A model generated the notes under the pieces. The model was given only the letters and a program-made list of their open reading frames with translations. It had not been told where the DNA came from and ran no database searches. Shown here piece after piece: positions 1 to 10,500 of a DNA stretch of 64,000 nt (position 1 is its first letter; every line of letters begins with the position of its first letter). A program made the position numbers and the translations under genes. Where the stretch lies: positions 25,599,001-25,663,000 of the forward strand of contig NC_092650.1 in NCBI RefSeq assembly GCF_032118995.1, read 5' to 3'. Source of the DNA: Asterias amurensis (Eukaryota; Echinodermata; Asteroidea; Forcipulatida; Asteriidae).

Positions 1-327
1 TAAATAATACAGTTTGTCCTTGTCATTGTTGGTCTTTGACTCAATGGTATGCTCAAATGCCCGTACAAAAGCATGCCAATCTAGCGGGTTGCCACTGAAA
101 GGTTGTATTTGTCTTTGTGGGAGAGATGACCTCATGTGACATTCAACTAGCAATTTCATGAGCTGATTTTGTTGTGTCATTGACTCCCCTTGTTGTTGAA
201 GAAAAGATGAAAGGAGTTTTCCTTCTTCACTTACATGTACGTGATCTGCAGCAGCAGCAGCTGCTTCTCCTACTGGACTTGCACCAGGTTGTGATAGCCA
301 TGGATCCTGATCTTCCATTTTACCCAT
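1..327 (-). CDS. Gag N-terminus of a BEL/Pao-type LTR retrotransposon (partial, runs off left edge)
   Basis: The minus strand is open from an ATG at 327 to the window edge (109 codons), and an in-frame TGA lies upstream at 349-351. The product has a low-complexity Ala run, then FSGNPLDWHAF and NNDKDKLYYL. This is the pattern of the Gag-like domain (DUF1759 type) at the start of BEL/Pao polyproteins, where a 'F.G.P..W..F' block is followed by a 'D+.KL.YL' block. Gag packages the element RNA in cytoplasmic particles. The first Met (MGKMEDQD) was chosen because it is the first after the stop; the Met at 318 is an alternative. Protease, RT and integrase would lie left of the window. The open frame suggests a fairly young copy. 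An ordinary gene derived from such a Gag is possible. Confidence 0.72.
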   Translation of the reverse strand, partial: MGKMEDQDPWLSQPGASPVGEAAAAAADHVHVSEEGKLLSSFLQQQGESMTQQNQLMKLLVECHMRSSLPQRQIQPFSGNPLDWHAFVRAFEHTIESKTNNDKDKLYYL

Positions 328-837
328 TTTACTTAACTCTGATGAAACTCAATCTCTTAATGAATAGTTTTTCAACTAATGTTCCTGCCGAATTCCAGAT
401 TCACAACATTCATGTCGCCATTTTGAAAGGCGCCCTCTGTATTCGGTGTTTTATGGCGAGACGGTGATACGAGAAAAGAGTTCCCAACACTCAACAAATA
501 AACACACTACAGTCAGTTTTTACTTTCTGGTGATTCAAGACCCTTATTATTTTCAGAAATTATGCCTTGCCTACTATATTCACCTTTTATAACTTTAAAA
601 CAATAAACTATGCTTTACCTTAGCGAAACTGAGAATAGAAGTGTCAATTGTTACGGAGAGAGGTTGAAAAACTGTATTTCACTACGGTCTCGACATCCTG
701 GATACTGTCCTTGTCAAGAGGGGGCGCTATACACAAATAGGGGGTGATTTTGGCACTAACAGGCACTGCAGCAAAGAGGACAGGGTGCCATGGGGTATTT
801 TTTAGGCCTGAAATGTACATGTAAGGCAAACCTTGCA
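328..837. other. Probable 5' leader/LTR side of the BEL-like element
   Basis: No gene is seen. This is where the leader and 5' LTR of the minus-strand retroelement should lie, but I could not place LTR ends or a primer-binding site with confidence. Confidence 0.3.
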
Positions 838-1008
838 CCATTCGCTTCGCTGCAAGATTAAAGCCCAGTCCATACTTCTTGCGAATACGAATGCGATACC
901 AATTTGACGTCAACAATTTGCAATGAATAAATCACGACAGTTGACTTGTTCTCAACTCCTGCGAAAACAGCCCTTATTTGATGCCAAAATTTGAACCGGG
1001 CTTTCCGT
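838..1008. mobile_element. MITE, 'GCCCGGTTCATACTT' family, copy 1
   Basis: It opens with 'gcccagtccatacttcttgc' and closes with an imperfect inverted copy ending 'gaaccgggctttc'. A second copy at 17590-17776 has clearer ends. Non-coding. Confidence 0.5.
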
Positions 1009-1026
1009 CCTCATGGTGCTATTTAA

Positions 1027-1407
1027 AGGAACACGTTGCCTTGCATCGGACGAGTTGGTCTATTAAAAGCGTTTGAAACCGTTTGTTATAAAATGCATAT
1101 GGTTAGAAAGATGTTTTAAAAGTAGAATATAATGATCCGAACAAGTACGGTTGCACGGTTTTCCTTTTACGTCGCGAACTACCACGGTCGTCCATTTATG
1201 GGAGTCAAAATTTTGACTCCCATAAATGGCCGACCGTGTTAGTCGATAAGGGTAAAAAGAAAACCACACAATTTCGAGGCACATTATTTTGTGTAGATCA
1301 TTGTATTCTACTTTTACAATATCTTTCTAACCATATACATTTTACAACAAACGGTTACAGAACGCTTTTCAAAGACCAACTCGACCGATCCAAGGCAACG
1401 TGTTCCT
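1027..1407. mobile_element. TTAA MITE, family B (AGGAACACGTTGCC termini), copy 1
   Basis: Near-perfect long inverted repeat. The left end AGGAACACGTTGCC mirrors the right end GGCAACGTGTTCCT, and TTAA flanks both sides (1023-1026, 1408-1411). The centre is a palindrome around 'gtcaaaattttgac'. The TTAA target and AG start suggest a piggyBac-mobilised element (inference). Confidence 0.8.
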
Positions 1408-1612
1408 TTAAAAGGAGTACATGTAGGTCTCATAAATCAAGCGTAGTCTCACATACCTTGCAGGCTGCATTTTAAAGCGCTTCGAGTGTCACTGCATGAC
1501 GGATATGCGCGCTCATAAAGCCCTTTTGACATGGCAAAAATATAGCCAGGGACCCTTGCTAGATTGCTCTCGTGTGACAGGGGCTTAAAAAGCAACCATT
1601 ATCATAATTTAC

Positions 1613-1831
1613 CTTTGCTGCATGACTGTCCTCCAAGTTATTGCTGTAAAGGTAGACCCATCGCACTTGAGGGGCATCTTGCTGGAAGGTCCCCTCTAAC
1701 TCCCACTGAATATCGATCTTAACCTTGAATCGTTCTTGAAGACGATCTGTCCACTCAAGGAGGCTCGGCAACGAGGCTCGGGAGATGGTGAACTGGTCGG
1801 ACGCAGCGAGGCTAGACTGCTTAGACGACAT
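1613..1831 (-). CDS. First coding exon of an unrecognised gene (73 codons)
   Basis: The minus strand has an ATG at 1831 followed by 73 open codons, ending at a good donor (GCAAAG|GTAAAT) in phase 0. The codon use looks coding. The product starts MSSKQSSLAASDQF, then a helical region (LPSLLEWTDRLQERFKVKID) and a section ending in 'VYLYSNNLEDSHAAK'. The pattern 'RLQERFxVxI ... W.YL...ED...AK' loosely recalls the N-terminal KH-like region of N4BP1/KHNYN proteins ('GLFGV ... WLQL ... AKEYI'). That match is from memory and weak, so I leave it unnamed. Later exons must lie left of 1613. None is obvious in the remaining 1.6 kb, which holds a MITE and the retroelement. Confidence 0.6.
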
Positions 1832-3279
1832 TGTTGGTGATCACTATTATGAGAATAAAAGCAAATTTGTTATTTAATACATGGAAATAATAATATTATG
1901 CATCAGGGATAAAGAATATGAACTTAGTTGATACCTGTTATTTTTGTCCACAGTGTATTTTATTGCACCAAATGTTTTACTTTGTCTGTAATTCAGTTTC
2001 ACAATGCCAAATGGGGAAAACCCAAGCAATCAGGTGTGATAGTCATACATGTAGCTACGTGTACCCGTCGTAGCATTGGTCACATTTCTTTCCTTTTCAT
2101 CATTTTACAAAAACAAATTTAAGTACGGGCAAAAAGATCAAACAAGATCATGTTATATGAGCAACAGCAGTACAAAAAAAGATTTCCAAATAGGTGAATG
2201 CAATGCATGATTGATGGCTCGAAAAGGTTTTTATTCAGCATTTAATTAAAGAGGAATAGGCTACAAAACCCTTCTGGCCCTAGTTGCGATAACGTAACCC
2301 TCCTGCCGACGGCCTCCTGCCTATTCTGGCCCAGGATCGTCACAGAGATTAAGGGTTAAGATTATTGGCCAGAAGTTTTTAACCCTTCACCCCTTCCCCG
2401 TCAAAGGTCACTCACAGACCTGAGGTAGTCTTGTCCTGTCTTTGTGTACAACAAAACAAAAGCCTTGTTGAATAGGCGCCTGGCGCGTAGACCCTCATTG
2501 CATCACATTAATCTATGAATGTCACCGCGATTCAGAACCGTAATGGGTTGGGTAGCCAGACGGGGGCATTTGCTCCCGCGGTGTATGTCGTCATGTAAGT
2601 AAGTAGAACGTGCGCACGCATGGCCTATTCTCTGTGTAGGTTCAACAGCTCCCCTCTCTTGATATTTTGCTATTCGTGATAAACCTTGCAATTTTTACAT
2701 GTATGATCTGTATTGCACTGCAAATATTCATCGTGTTTGACCTTTCTCCACCCAGCATTTTCAATCAATCAATTATTGTCTAGTTATATTAAAACTAACT
2801 TACCTTGAATTGATGATACACATCAAAAAACAAAAAGCAAGTTCAACTCAATGTGTCAATCCTACCTCCACGCATTAGCATAGTAATTTTTAACACTACT
2901 TAAAACACTTTTGGATTTTTCTACCAAGTTGTTGGCACATAAGTTAGTCATAACTTTAACAAAAACCAGACCCTCCCACTGTGGGAGACTGTGCTATGCC
3001 ATAGACGTTCCAACTTCCTTATCCTAGGTAACGCTCCAGAGAACAAAGTCTACAGGGCAAACACTCATTCAAATCAAACTGATTGTTATGAAAATCAGAG
3101 AGGCGACAGGGCAGGTACCACTACAATTAATAAGCCTTTGTCGTTAGTATTGCAAAATTGTTTCGTAATTTTTCCCCCCACTTACTCAATGAAAAATGCA
3201 AGGGGAAGTCCCGACCTCTATGATGATTCAATGGAACAAAGTTCAGTTGAATGTGTGTGCTGTAGACACGATGTTGTTT
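1832..3279. other. Flanking DNA, no feature recognised
   Basis: Upstream flank of the minus-strand exon at 1613-1831. I see no convincing exon, RNA gene or repeat. Short ORFs here lack coding character. Confidence 0.4.
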
Positions 3280-3359
3280 TCGTTCAAATGCACTTTGAGT
3301 GGGGCGCCCTCTCTTGACTATGCGGAAGTCTCGCGTCGTTTTACTCGCCGCCACTTACT

Positions 3360-3443
3360 TGACGTCACTGATGAGTAGGCTTATTCCTAGAAACAGGACA
3401 CGCCCGGGCGGGAAATAGCCTACAATGTGTCGTACTGACGTCA
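3360..3443. promoter_or_regulatory. Pair of perfect CRE palindromes
   Basis: TGACGTCA occurs at 3360-3367 and again at 3436-3443, inside a locally GC-richer stretch (about 3280-3450). CREB/ATF proteins bind this site. It could belong to a promoter of the minus-strand gene about 1.5 kb away, but the same octamer also occurs elsewhere in this window (for example near 39.6 kb). Confidence 0.25.
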
Positions 3444-3544
3444 TCATGAAACAACAAAAGCACAAGGAAATGAGCAGATCATTGTCATTATTTTTATATC
3501 ATTTTCTTAAATTAATTTAGCGAACCATAAGCGAGTATGTATTA

Positions 3545-3547
<3 letters not shown>

Positions 3548-3623
<76 letters not shown>
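3548..3623. repeat. (GA)n microsatellite
   Basis: About 38 uninterrupted GA dinucleotides. The Ser-Leu ORFs on the minus strand are an artefact of this tract. Confidence 0.97.
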
Positions 3624-3626
<3 letters not shown>

Positions 3627-4370
3627 TGAGTGCATGGCACAGCTTGGCGTTTTGTAGAAGTCGGCAGAGTTCCCTTGACAGCAGGGGAAGACAACATTGC
3701 CACATAAATCAAGCCACGGGCATTTGGGCACTATCTGTGAAGTTTTCGTACAATTTCTGTTTTATTTCACAACTTTTATTTCACAAGCCACAAAACAAAA
3801 CGCCTCCGTAATGGCCTCGGGTGGCACTCTGTGCGCGCGTCATGCATCAGCGCACAGGTTGTGATCAGTGTCATGTCTTTTTGTCGTCATCATGGGCTTG
3901 AGAAGATTTTTCAAACGAGGGCGCTGTGGGACAAATTCCATGCAATGCGACACCAATCCTCCTGAGTTGATACACTTGCATCAATTTGCAAGTGTTTACA
4001 TGTTACGCCAATCGGGTTGTTCGAGTGCTCGGGGAGGGGTTTGTGTGGCGTCAATCTGTGCAGGTTGTGTATGAATTGACTTGTTGGCTTACATAGCAAT
4101 ATGCTTTAATGTAATGTTGGTATTTAGTGGTTCCCAAATCAATGACGTAATTTGATCGATTGATGACTAGAGGGTGTATAAAGTCAACTCAGGGTGTCGA
4201 GTTAATTAAGCCATTTCTACTGACAGAGAAAACAGTATAATATTGATTGTCAATTGAGGTGTGCTCTGTGTGGTGGTGCTGCTTTTTTAATGCAGTTTTT
4301 TTGGTAACATTTCGATTTAGCTTTTCAAATCTGAAAAGATACACATGATGAAGAGAACATCAATACATTT

Positions 4371-4560
4371 GTGGCGGTGTCATGGCTGAGCTGTTAAGGA
4401 GCACCAGATTCAAGCACTGGTGTTTGATCAGCAGGGTGTGGGTTCGGATCCCGGTCGTGACACTTGCTACATAAAATTGGGGAGGTAGTGCTTTCTGCTC
4501 TACCGGCCAGGCTTCGAATTGATGATACCCAAGCCTACATCCGCATTAACTGTAAAAGGG
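4371..4560 (+). mobile_element. tRNA-Leu-like SINE
   Basis: The first about 95 bases have a class II tRNA layout: 'GTCATGGCTGAGCTGTTAAG' resembles a Leu tRNA 5' half with an A box, followed by a long variable arm region and a B box in GGGTTCGGATCCC. A non-tRNA body ('ttggggaggtagtgctttct') follows. The mismatched acceptor stem and trailing body indicate a SINE and not a functional tRNA. Confidence 0.6.
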
Positions 4561-4740
4561 GCTAGGAGTAGGTGGCAACATCCTCTGGAAAAAATAATTG
4601 TAGCCCACACCTTGAAGTGGCCTTCAGGCCTTGTGTGTCAGGCAACTTGCATAACAAAAAAAAAAAAAAAAAAAAAATGACCACTTTCATAAATGGAGCT
4701 CACTACCAATTTTCGTCTACTTGCCACACCACACCACACC

Positions 4741-4906
4741 AAAGCCGATTTCACGAAACGCTAGGATTAATCTTATCTCAAGTTAGGAAGAGTAACTCGT
4801 CCAAACTACGGATGAGTTCAATGCGTCCTGACGTCTTTGAGAAATGGATCTGAACTCGTCCTAAGTCCAAAGATTAATCCGAAGTTAGGAGGAGTTTGGT
4901 CAAATC
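4741..4906. mobile_element. MITE, family D ('GATTTCACAAAG..TTAGGA' type), diverged copy
   Basis: Diverged palindrome running from 'gccgatttcacgaaacgcta' to 'gtttggtcaaatcgac', with internal 'ctcgtcc' and inverted matches. It belongs with the better-preserved copies at 16387 and 51105. Confidence 0.5.
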
Positions 4907-5109
4907 GACAGCAACTTATATCCCGTGAGGAGTTTGTTGCAGATACAGAATTGAAACGGCATGAATATATAATGCATTAATTCTTTCATGATCTTTTCAT
5001 TTCAAGGTTGAAGTTTTTGGCTAAACCTTTGCACTGACGTCATTCAGCCCCCCCCCCACAAAAAAAGAGAAAAAAAAGAAGACAAAAAACCTGTAAAGAT
5101 GGACTTTTT

Positions 5110-5312
5110 CTTACGTGCGGCGGATTGGCCAAATAAGAAGCTCATTGCGAAGGCCCTATTGTAAGATATTTTATTTGAAATCTTAATTTATCACTTATAA
5201 TACGAATAAATCTTTTAAAGCATGACATGCTTCAAGCTTTTTTTTTACGCACAGCGGATTGGCCTGAGAAAAAAAGCCTTTGCTAAGTCCCTATCGTAAG
5301 ATAATGTATTTC
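5110..5312. repeat. Diverged tandem duplication, about 135-bp spacing
   Basis: The segment 'cggattggcc...gtaagata' at about 5117-5171 recurs at about 5255-5303 with point changes. No coding potential is seen. Confidence 0.5.
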
Positions 5313-5720
5313 ATTTATTGTATTCACAATTTGAATACATGTTTAAAGACTTTTAAAGAGTTTTATTTGTCTTCCCTTTTAATTTGATTGTACAGCAATG
5401 TAGGCCTACCTTTCACCCTATAAGGCTGTTCGTAATTGTGTCTTAGTTGTGGATTTTATTATCGTTTAAATGATATGCGTAAATGAAACGAAGATGGCCT
5501 GACGTTTTTATTTCTGAATCACCACTTCAAAAATTACATTTTCAAAACTATCACGTGTCAGTTGCTTTAACACCCACAGTAATGTATCTGGAATTTTTGA
5601 ACTACGCACACAAAATTAACAAAGAGCTAAGATTGAGCTTATGTGCGAATCGATCCTGCTATAAGCAAATACTTTTAGCAACTTATTGACAACCCATCTT
5701 AAGAATCTTGGTTTGCGAAA

Positions 5721-5894
5721 TCTTACCATGGATTCATAACTTCCCCTAGTTCCCATCAAACAACACTATGTGGGGCTTATTCCAACATAGCATCAAGACT
5801 CTGGAACTCACTTCCGGAATACCTCAGACACAACATCACTCTCTTCCAGCAGAAACTCAAAACACTTGTTCTTGCTTGCTTTCCAACATCTTGA
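5721..5894 (+). pseudogene. 3' end of a LINE ORF2 (reverse transcriptase C-terminus), fragment
   Basis: This frame reads ASRLWNSLPEYLRHNITLFQ and then KLKTLVLACF before a TGA at 5892-5894. The block 'RLWNSLP..LR......F+..LK' is the conserved C-terminus downstream of the reverse transcriptase in CR1/L2/Jockey-like LINEs. Only about 55 codons remain and no RT or endonuclease core is present upstream, so this is a 5'-truncated insertion. The track shows a different frame here; this frame has no Met at its start. Confidence 0.7.
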
Positions 5895-6720
5895 CAAAAC
5901 TTGACCAGCGCCTTTGAATGTTCCTCTTTCACAGTAAAGTGCGTCTTATAAATGCTGTAGTTTATTACGTGTTTGTAAAAGTTTAGCACAGCACAGCAAA
6001 GCAAAGGGTTTATAATGAGGGGGGCGTGGGGGGGGGGTTACGTCTTTACTTTATTTGGTACATCTTTTGATTGATAGCTCCTTATTTTTTGTTTTTAATT
6101 TACACATTTGGAGACACTTAAGTAGGTCTAAATTCAACGGCCCCTTACGTAATTGTTGTAATACTTGATCGTTTAAAATATGTCATATTATGTGATGTAT
6201 ATTTTTACATTTTATTACAATGAAACAATCAATCAAAAGGTTGGGGGGGGGGGGGTTGATATACTGTCCCCCAAGTCTAAAAATGTCCCCCCCTCGTCCC
6301 CACCCATCGACGCCCTTGCTTTTCAGCATCACCATAAAGTTTATTGTTACCGGAAACCAACGATGGCTGGTGTTGAATGCAAGAACGTTCTGCTCGAATG
6401 AATCTGTCTTCTCATTCTCTCTCAAAAACAAACAAAATGTCAGCCCGGAGGAAGGACAAGTTACTTCAATGTCCAACTATTTTGTCATTCACCCGAGAGC
6501 AATAAAAAGTTGCTGAATCTTTTCGACATCTCACATGTCGTCTCGGTTTCTGCTGATGCAGAAACGGCGACACGACATGCAGAGATACTCGCCCTTTGTC
6601 GGCGTATACCACTAGCCCCCGGGGGCTGATGGCGAAACACATCACTCGTCGATTGTTGATAATTCGTGGGATAATTTGTCATGGGTGCTTGAGCTCGGGT
6701 TGCTATCGATCATTTAAGTC
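5895..6720. other. Non-coding stretch with G-runs
   Basis: Contains poly-G runs at about 6029-6038 and 6243-6255. Overlapping short ORFs around 6180-6680 on both strands do not look coding. Confidence 0.4.
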
Positions 6721-7560
6721 ACTCATCACAACATATGTTCATTCCCACCAGGGTTAGCCTTTTGTCAAGGAGTTTTGTCGTGGCTGTGAGAGAAGCGATT
6801 CCAAGTGACTGGAACGGGAGACGACGCATATTCAATCGGGGCTCTCGACTCGCGCCCGTGGTCTCTCGTTCCAGTCATGGCTAGGCTGTTTACACCACGA
6901 AGGCCTTGAGAAAAGGCTAGGGGAGAGGGTTGTCATCACGAGTATACCCAAAAGCTCACGCCTCACTGAAAGCTTCGACCAATAGCTGTGGAGGAAAATC
7001 ACCCTCAGAAGCCATTCGAACTCGCTACCTACCAACCTTTCAAAACGGATTATCAACGGTCGATTAGCAAACTCAAAAGAGGCCGTACCACAACACCTCT
7101 TCCTGCACAAGTGGGAGGTAGGCCTCTGTTCCACTTCGCAGGCCGGTTGTAGGGTTGGTTTGTACAGGCGCACTGGAGCGTCCCAAAGAACAAGGAAACA
7201 TCTTGTGTTTAGAACCAGCCGAAACATTCTACTTTAATATAACTGTATCGGTACGGTGCAAGAAGCCAGCAGGGGCCTGTCACAGGAGCTCTTGTTACAC
7301 TTGGCCAAGCCAAGCGTGAAAACCAGAAGGTGACCGCAACTGGTAGCCCCGTTATTATTTGCAACCAGTTACAAACAAACCTCCTGAAGGAAAGAGGGGA
7401 ACAGCAAAGCTGAAAACAACTTGATGGAGACTGCGATATTATTCCATTGTTGACGTGTAGTTTATTAGCAATTGTGAAGCCAAGTCACTTCATTTTAACG
7501 TGATCTCAAAAAAGAACCTACACAGTAAGCAGTTTTAAGTGACTACAGAGACAGAGAGAC
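6721..7560 (+). promoter_or_regulatory. 5' flank and probable 5' UTR of the Pax gene
   Basis: This lies directly upstream of the inferred Pax start codon. A TATA-like 'ttaatataac' sits near 7233, which would give a 5' UTR of roughly 300 nt. The start site is not determinable from sequence alone. A 131-codon minus-strand ORF here (6832-7227) resembles no known protein and is disregarded. Confidence 0.3.
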
Positions 7561-7576
7561 ATGGCGAACACTAAAG
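7561..7576 (+). CDS. Pax exon 1, start codon and five codons (MANTK)
   Basis: ATGGCGAACACTAAAG is followed by a donor GTAATA. The start has G at -3 and G at +4, a favourable context. The lone last G joins GT of exon 2 to make Gly, giving [15 protein letters not shown]. That is how Pax proteins usually begin, with a few residues before the paired domain and an intron just inside it. Confidence 0.75.
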
Positions 7577-10500
7577 GTAATATTTTGTCATTTTATGTAC
7601 TCGGATCCAGTTTCCATTTTTGTTTAGGTGCTGCTGCATCAAGGGAGATCATGATGAAGGTTTTGATAGAGAAAAATAATAGTGTGGTTTGTTTACTATG
7701 TCTGGAAAAGTTTCCGTATGGCGCCACCACTTTTTCATTCGAAATAAAATAATATAGTATCTAATTTACCTGATTGACATATCCCTTTTTGTAAAAATTA
7801 GTGAAAAAGTGGTGGCGCCATACGGAAAGTTATCCCTATGTCTCATCAAAGCCTGTTCAGCAACTAGATGTATTGTGTGGAGCTTTCAGTGGGGACAAGT
7901 CTGGTGGTGCCATCACTTTTTCGTTCCATATGAAATAATATACTATCAAATTTACCCCAATGAGATATCCCTTTTTGTAAAAAATTGTGAAAAAGTGGTG
8001 GCGCCGTACGGAAAGTTATGGCATAGAAAGACGCATATGCCACCGTAAACCAATTGATACCTCACCATGCATGCAATACATCAAATTACATTATTTGCAC
8101 ATCATTGAATTATACATTTTCTCTTATGTTTACAAAATGGTTTGATGGTGGTTGCAACCTTTGTGAGTCGAAACTCAACCAACTGAGTCATCAGAATCTG
8201 TAACACCTTCTTTTGAAAAGGAAACGCACTCGAGCTAGAATAATAAACCAGCGTTCCACAATGAAATCCCTTCACTGGGATCAGTCAGTAGAAAATTAAG
8301 TTGATTGTTGACGGAAAATGTAATGACAATTGCAAATAGCGGAAGGGTAAAAGGTCATGTAGATTAACAAACGCCGTATTGCTAATCTATACGGTAAAAC
8401 CCAATTAGGAGAGGTATGCATAAATCCTGGTATTATATCGAGATGGTTGTTGTTTGTCTGTTTGTTTGGATGATCTTCCCAACAATGGAACTCGGCAAAG
8501 CTCCCAAGGGTAGGGGAATAATATAAAGTTTATAAACGCCAAGCTTCAACAGCCAATCTCGCTCATACACAAACGTTGGTTAAACATGTACAATTCAAGA
8601 AATTGTGACACCGTAAACTAGGCGACAAACGGATTCTAGTTGTCGTATATAAGCAGAGGTTTGCCTGGCAGGATTCGAACCGCCAAACTTATTATTGCAA
8701 TTCCTGCCATAGTAACACAATTGACTGTAAATATTTGCTGATTTTGTAATTTTGTGCCTTATTTTAGTTTTAAAAAATCGCATTTACTAAAATTGACCGG
8801 GAAAACAGTCGCATGCAGCGTATACTATACTATACTAAACAATACTATACTATAATTAATACAGTATTTTGTATCTCTGTGCCACCCAATGTAACGCGTT
8901 GATCGTTTACTCATTTTGTTGTATTGTGTGAATTTTGAGTGTGGGAAACACAAATGCATTAACGACAATGAATACCTTTTGTTTGAGGAACAGCTCGAAT
9001 GTTTAAAGGTATATACAATAAAACTTACAAGTTCGCGTTTTATGTCCCGCAGGAAGAATAACCCGTAGTTAGAAAAAAACAATCTGAGAAACGTTTCATG
9101 CTTGAAACGTTTCTCATTTGAAAATTTTCTCGTTTGAAAACGTTTCTCGTTTGAAACGTTTCTCGTTTGAAACGTTTCTCGTTTGAAACGTTTCTCGTTT
9201 GAAACGTTTCTCGTTTGAAACGTTTCTCGTTTGAAACGTTTCTCGTTTGAAACGTTTCTCGTTTGAAACGTTTCTCGTTTGAAACTTTTCTCGTTTGAAA
9301 CGTTTCTCGTTTAAAGTGCTTCTCGTTTGAAACGTTTCTCGGTTGGAACGTTTCTCGTTTGAAACGTTTCTCGTTTGAAACGTTTCTCGTTCAGTGTACT
9401 TCAGGGTTGATTTTTGTGTTACCTCTTAAGTGTATTGGAATTCGTTAAATTGAACTGGTTATGTTCTGATGTTTGTTTTGAAACTGGTTATGTAAAATAG
9501 TGTCTGTGAAAATGTAACTTGGAATTGGATGGTCCAGTAATCGTTAAATGTTGCCATTGTCTCGAATGGTTGTAATTAATTGTTCTGATTTTTATTGAGC
9601 TGGTTATGTCAAATGATGACTGTGATGTAACTGGATGGTACATTAATCGTAATGTGTTGCCATTGTCTCGCGCCCGATTCTAAATAAAGTTCTGATGTTT
9701 GTTTTTTGAACTGGTTATATCAAAATGATGATGTAACTGTGAGCATTTTAACTTGGAAAGAATCGTAATCGCAATGTTCTACCGCAACTGTTTGTCGTAT
9801 GTTTCTAATTAAAAGTTCTGTTTTTTCTCCTTCGATTTTAATTCGATAATATTTGTCTTCGTCTGTAACATGTACAGGTCACGGCGGGATAAACCAACTT
9901 GGTGGTGTTTTTGCCAATGGCCGCCCACTTCCCATCTACATCAGGAACCGAATCTTAGAACTGGCACACGTCGGTCTCCGTCCCTGTGATATCTCCAGGC
10001 AGCTTCTTGTATCCCACGGGTGTGTCAGCAAGATCCTCAGCCGGTACGCCGAGACAGGGTCCATCCTCCCGGGTGCGATCGGGGGCAGTAAGCCCAGGGT
10101 ATCCACCCCGTCCGTGGTGACTAGCATCGCCATGTACAAGAAGACAAACTCGTCCATGTTCGCCTGGGAGATCAGGGAGAGGTTGCTGGTGGATGGCATC
10201 TGCACCAAGGACAACCTGCCGAGTGTGAGCTCCATCAATCGGATACTGAGAAGCTGCGGACAGGAGGAAGATGTCGAAGGTTCTAGCAACATCACCGGGA
10301 GTAAGGGAACAGGGGATGGGCTCAACCACCACTGGCCACCGGACTCGACTCTCGCTGAAGAGCCACTCTTAGGGATGAAACCAAAGGTCAAAACAGAGCT
10401 CATCAGACCCGTTGATGACTTATCTTCAACCGTCGCACCATCAGCTTGGACGACGACGAAAAACACAACCACGTCCTTTGCGATGGACGACATCCTAGGA

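Noticed and set aside
3507..3731. Ser-Leu repeat proteins on the minus strand
   Set aside because: Translation of the (GA)n microsatellite.
6832..7227. 131-codon minus-strand ORF upstream of Pax
   Set aside because: No recognisable domain, Arg/Cys/Trp-rich mixed composition, no splice context; it lies in the likely Pax 5' region.
9085..9396. CRISPR-like array
   Set aside because: The 16-bp units are directly contiguous without unique spacers; it is a minisatellite in animal DNA.
9936..10493. 185- and 125-codon minus-strand ORFs opposite Pax exon 2
   Set aside because: They are antisense shadows of the GC-rich paired-domain exon.
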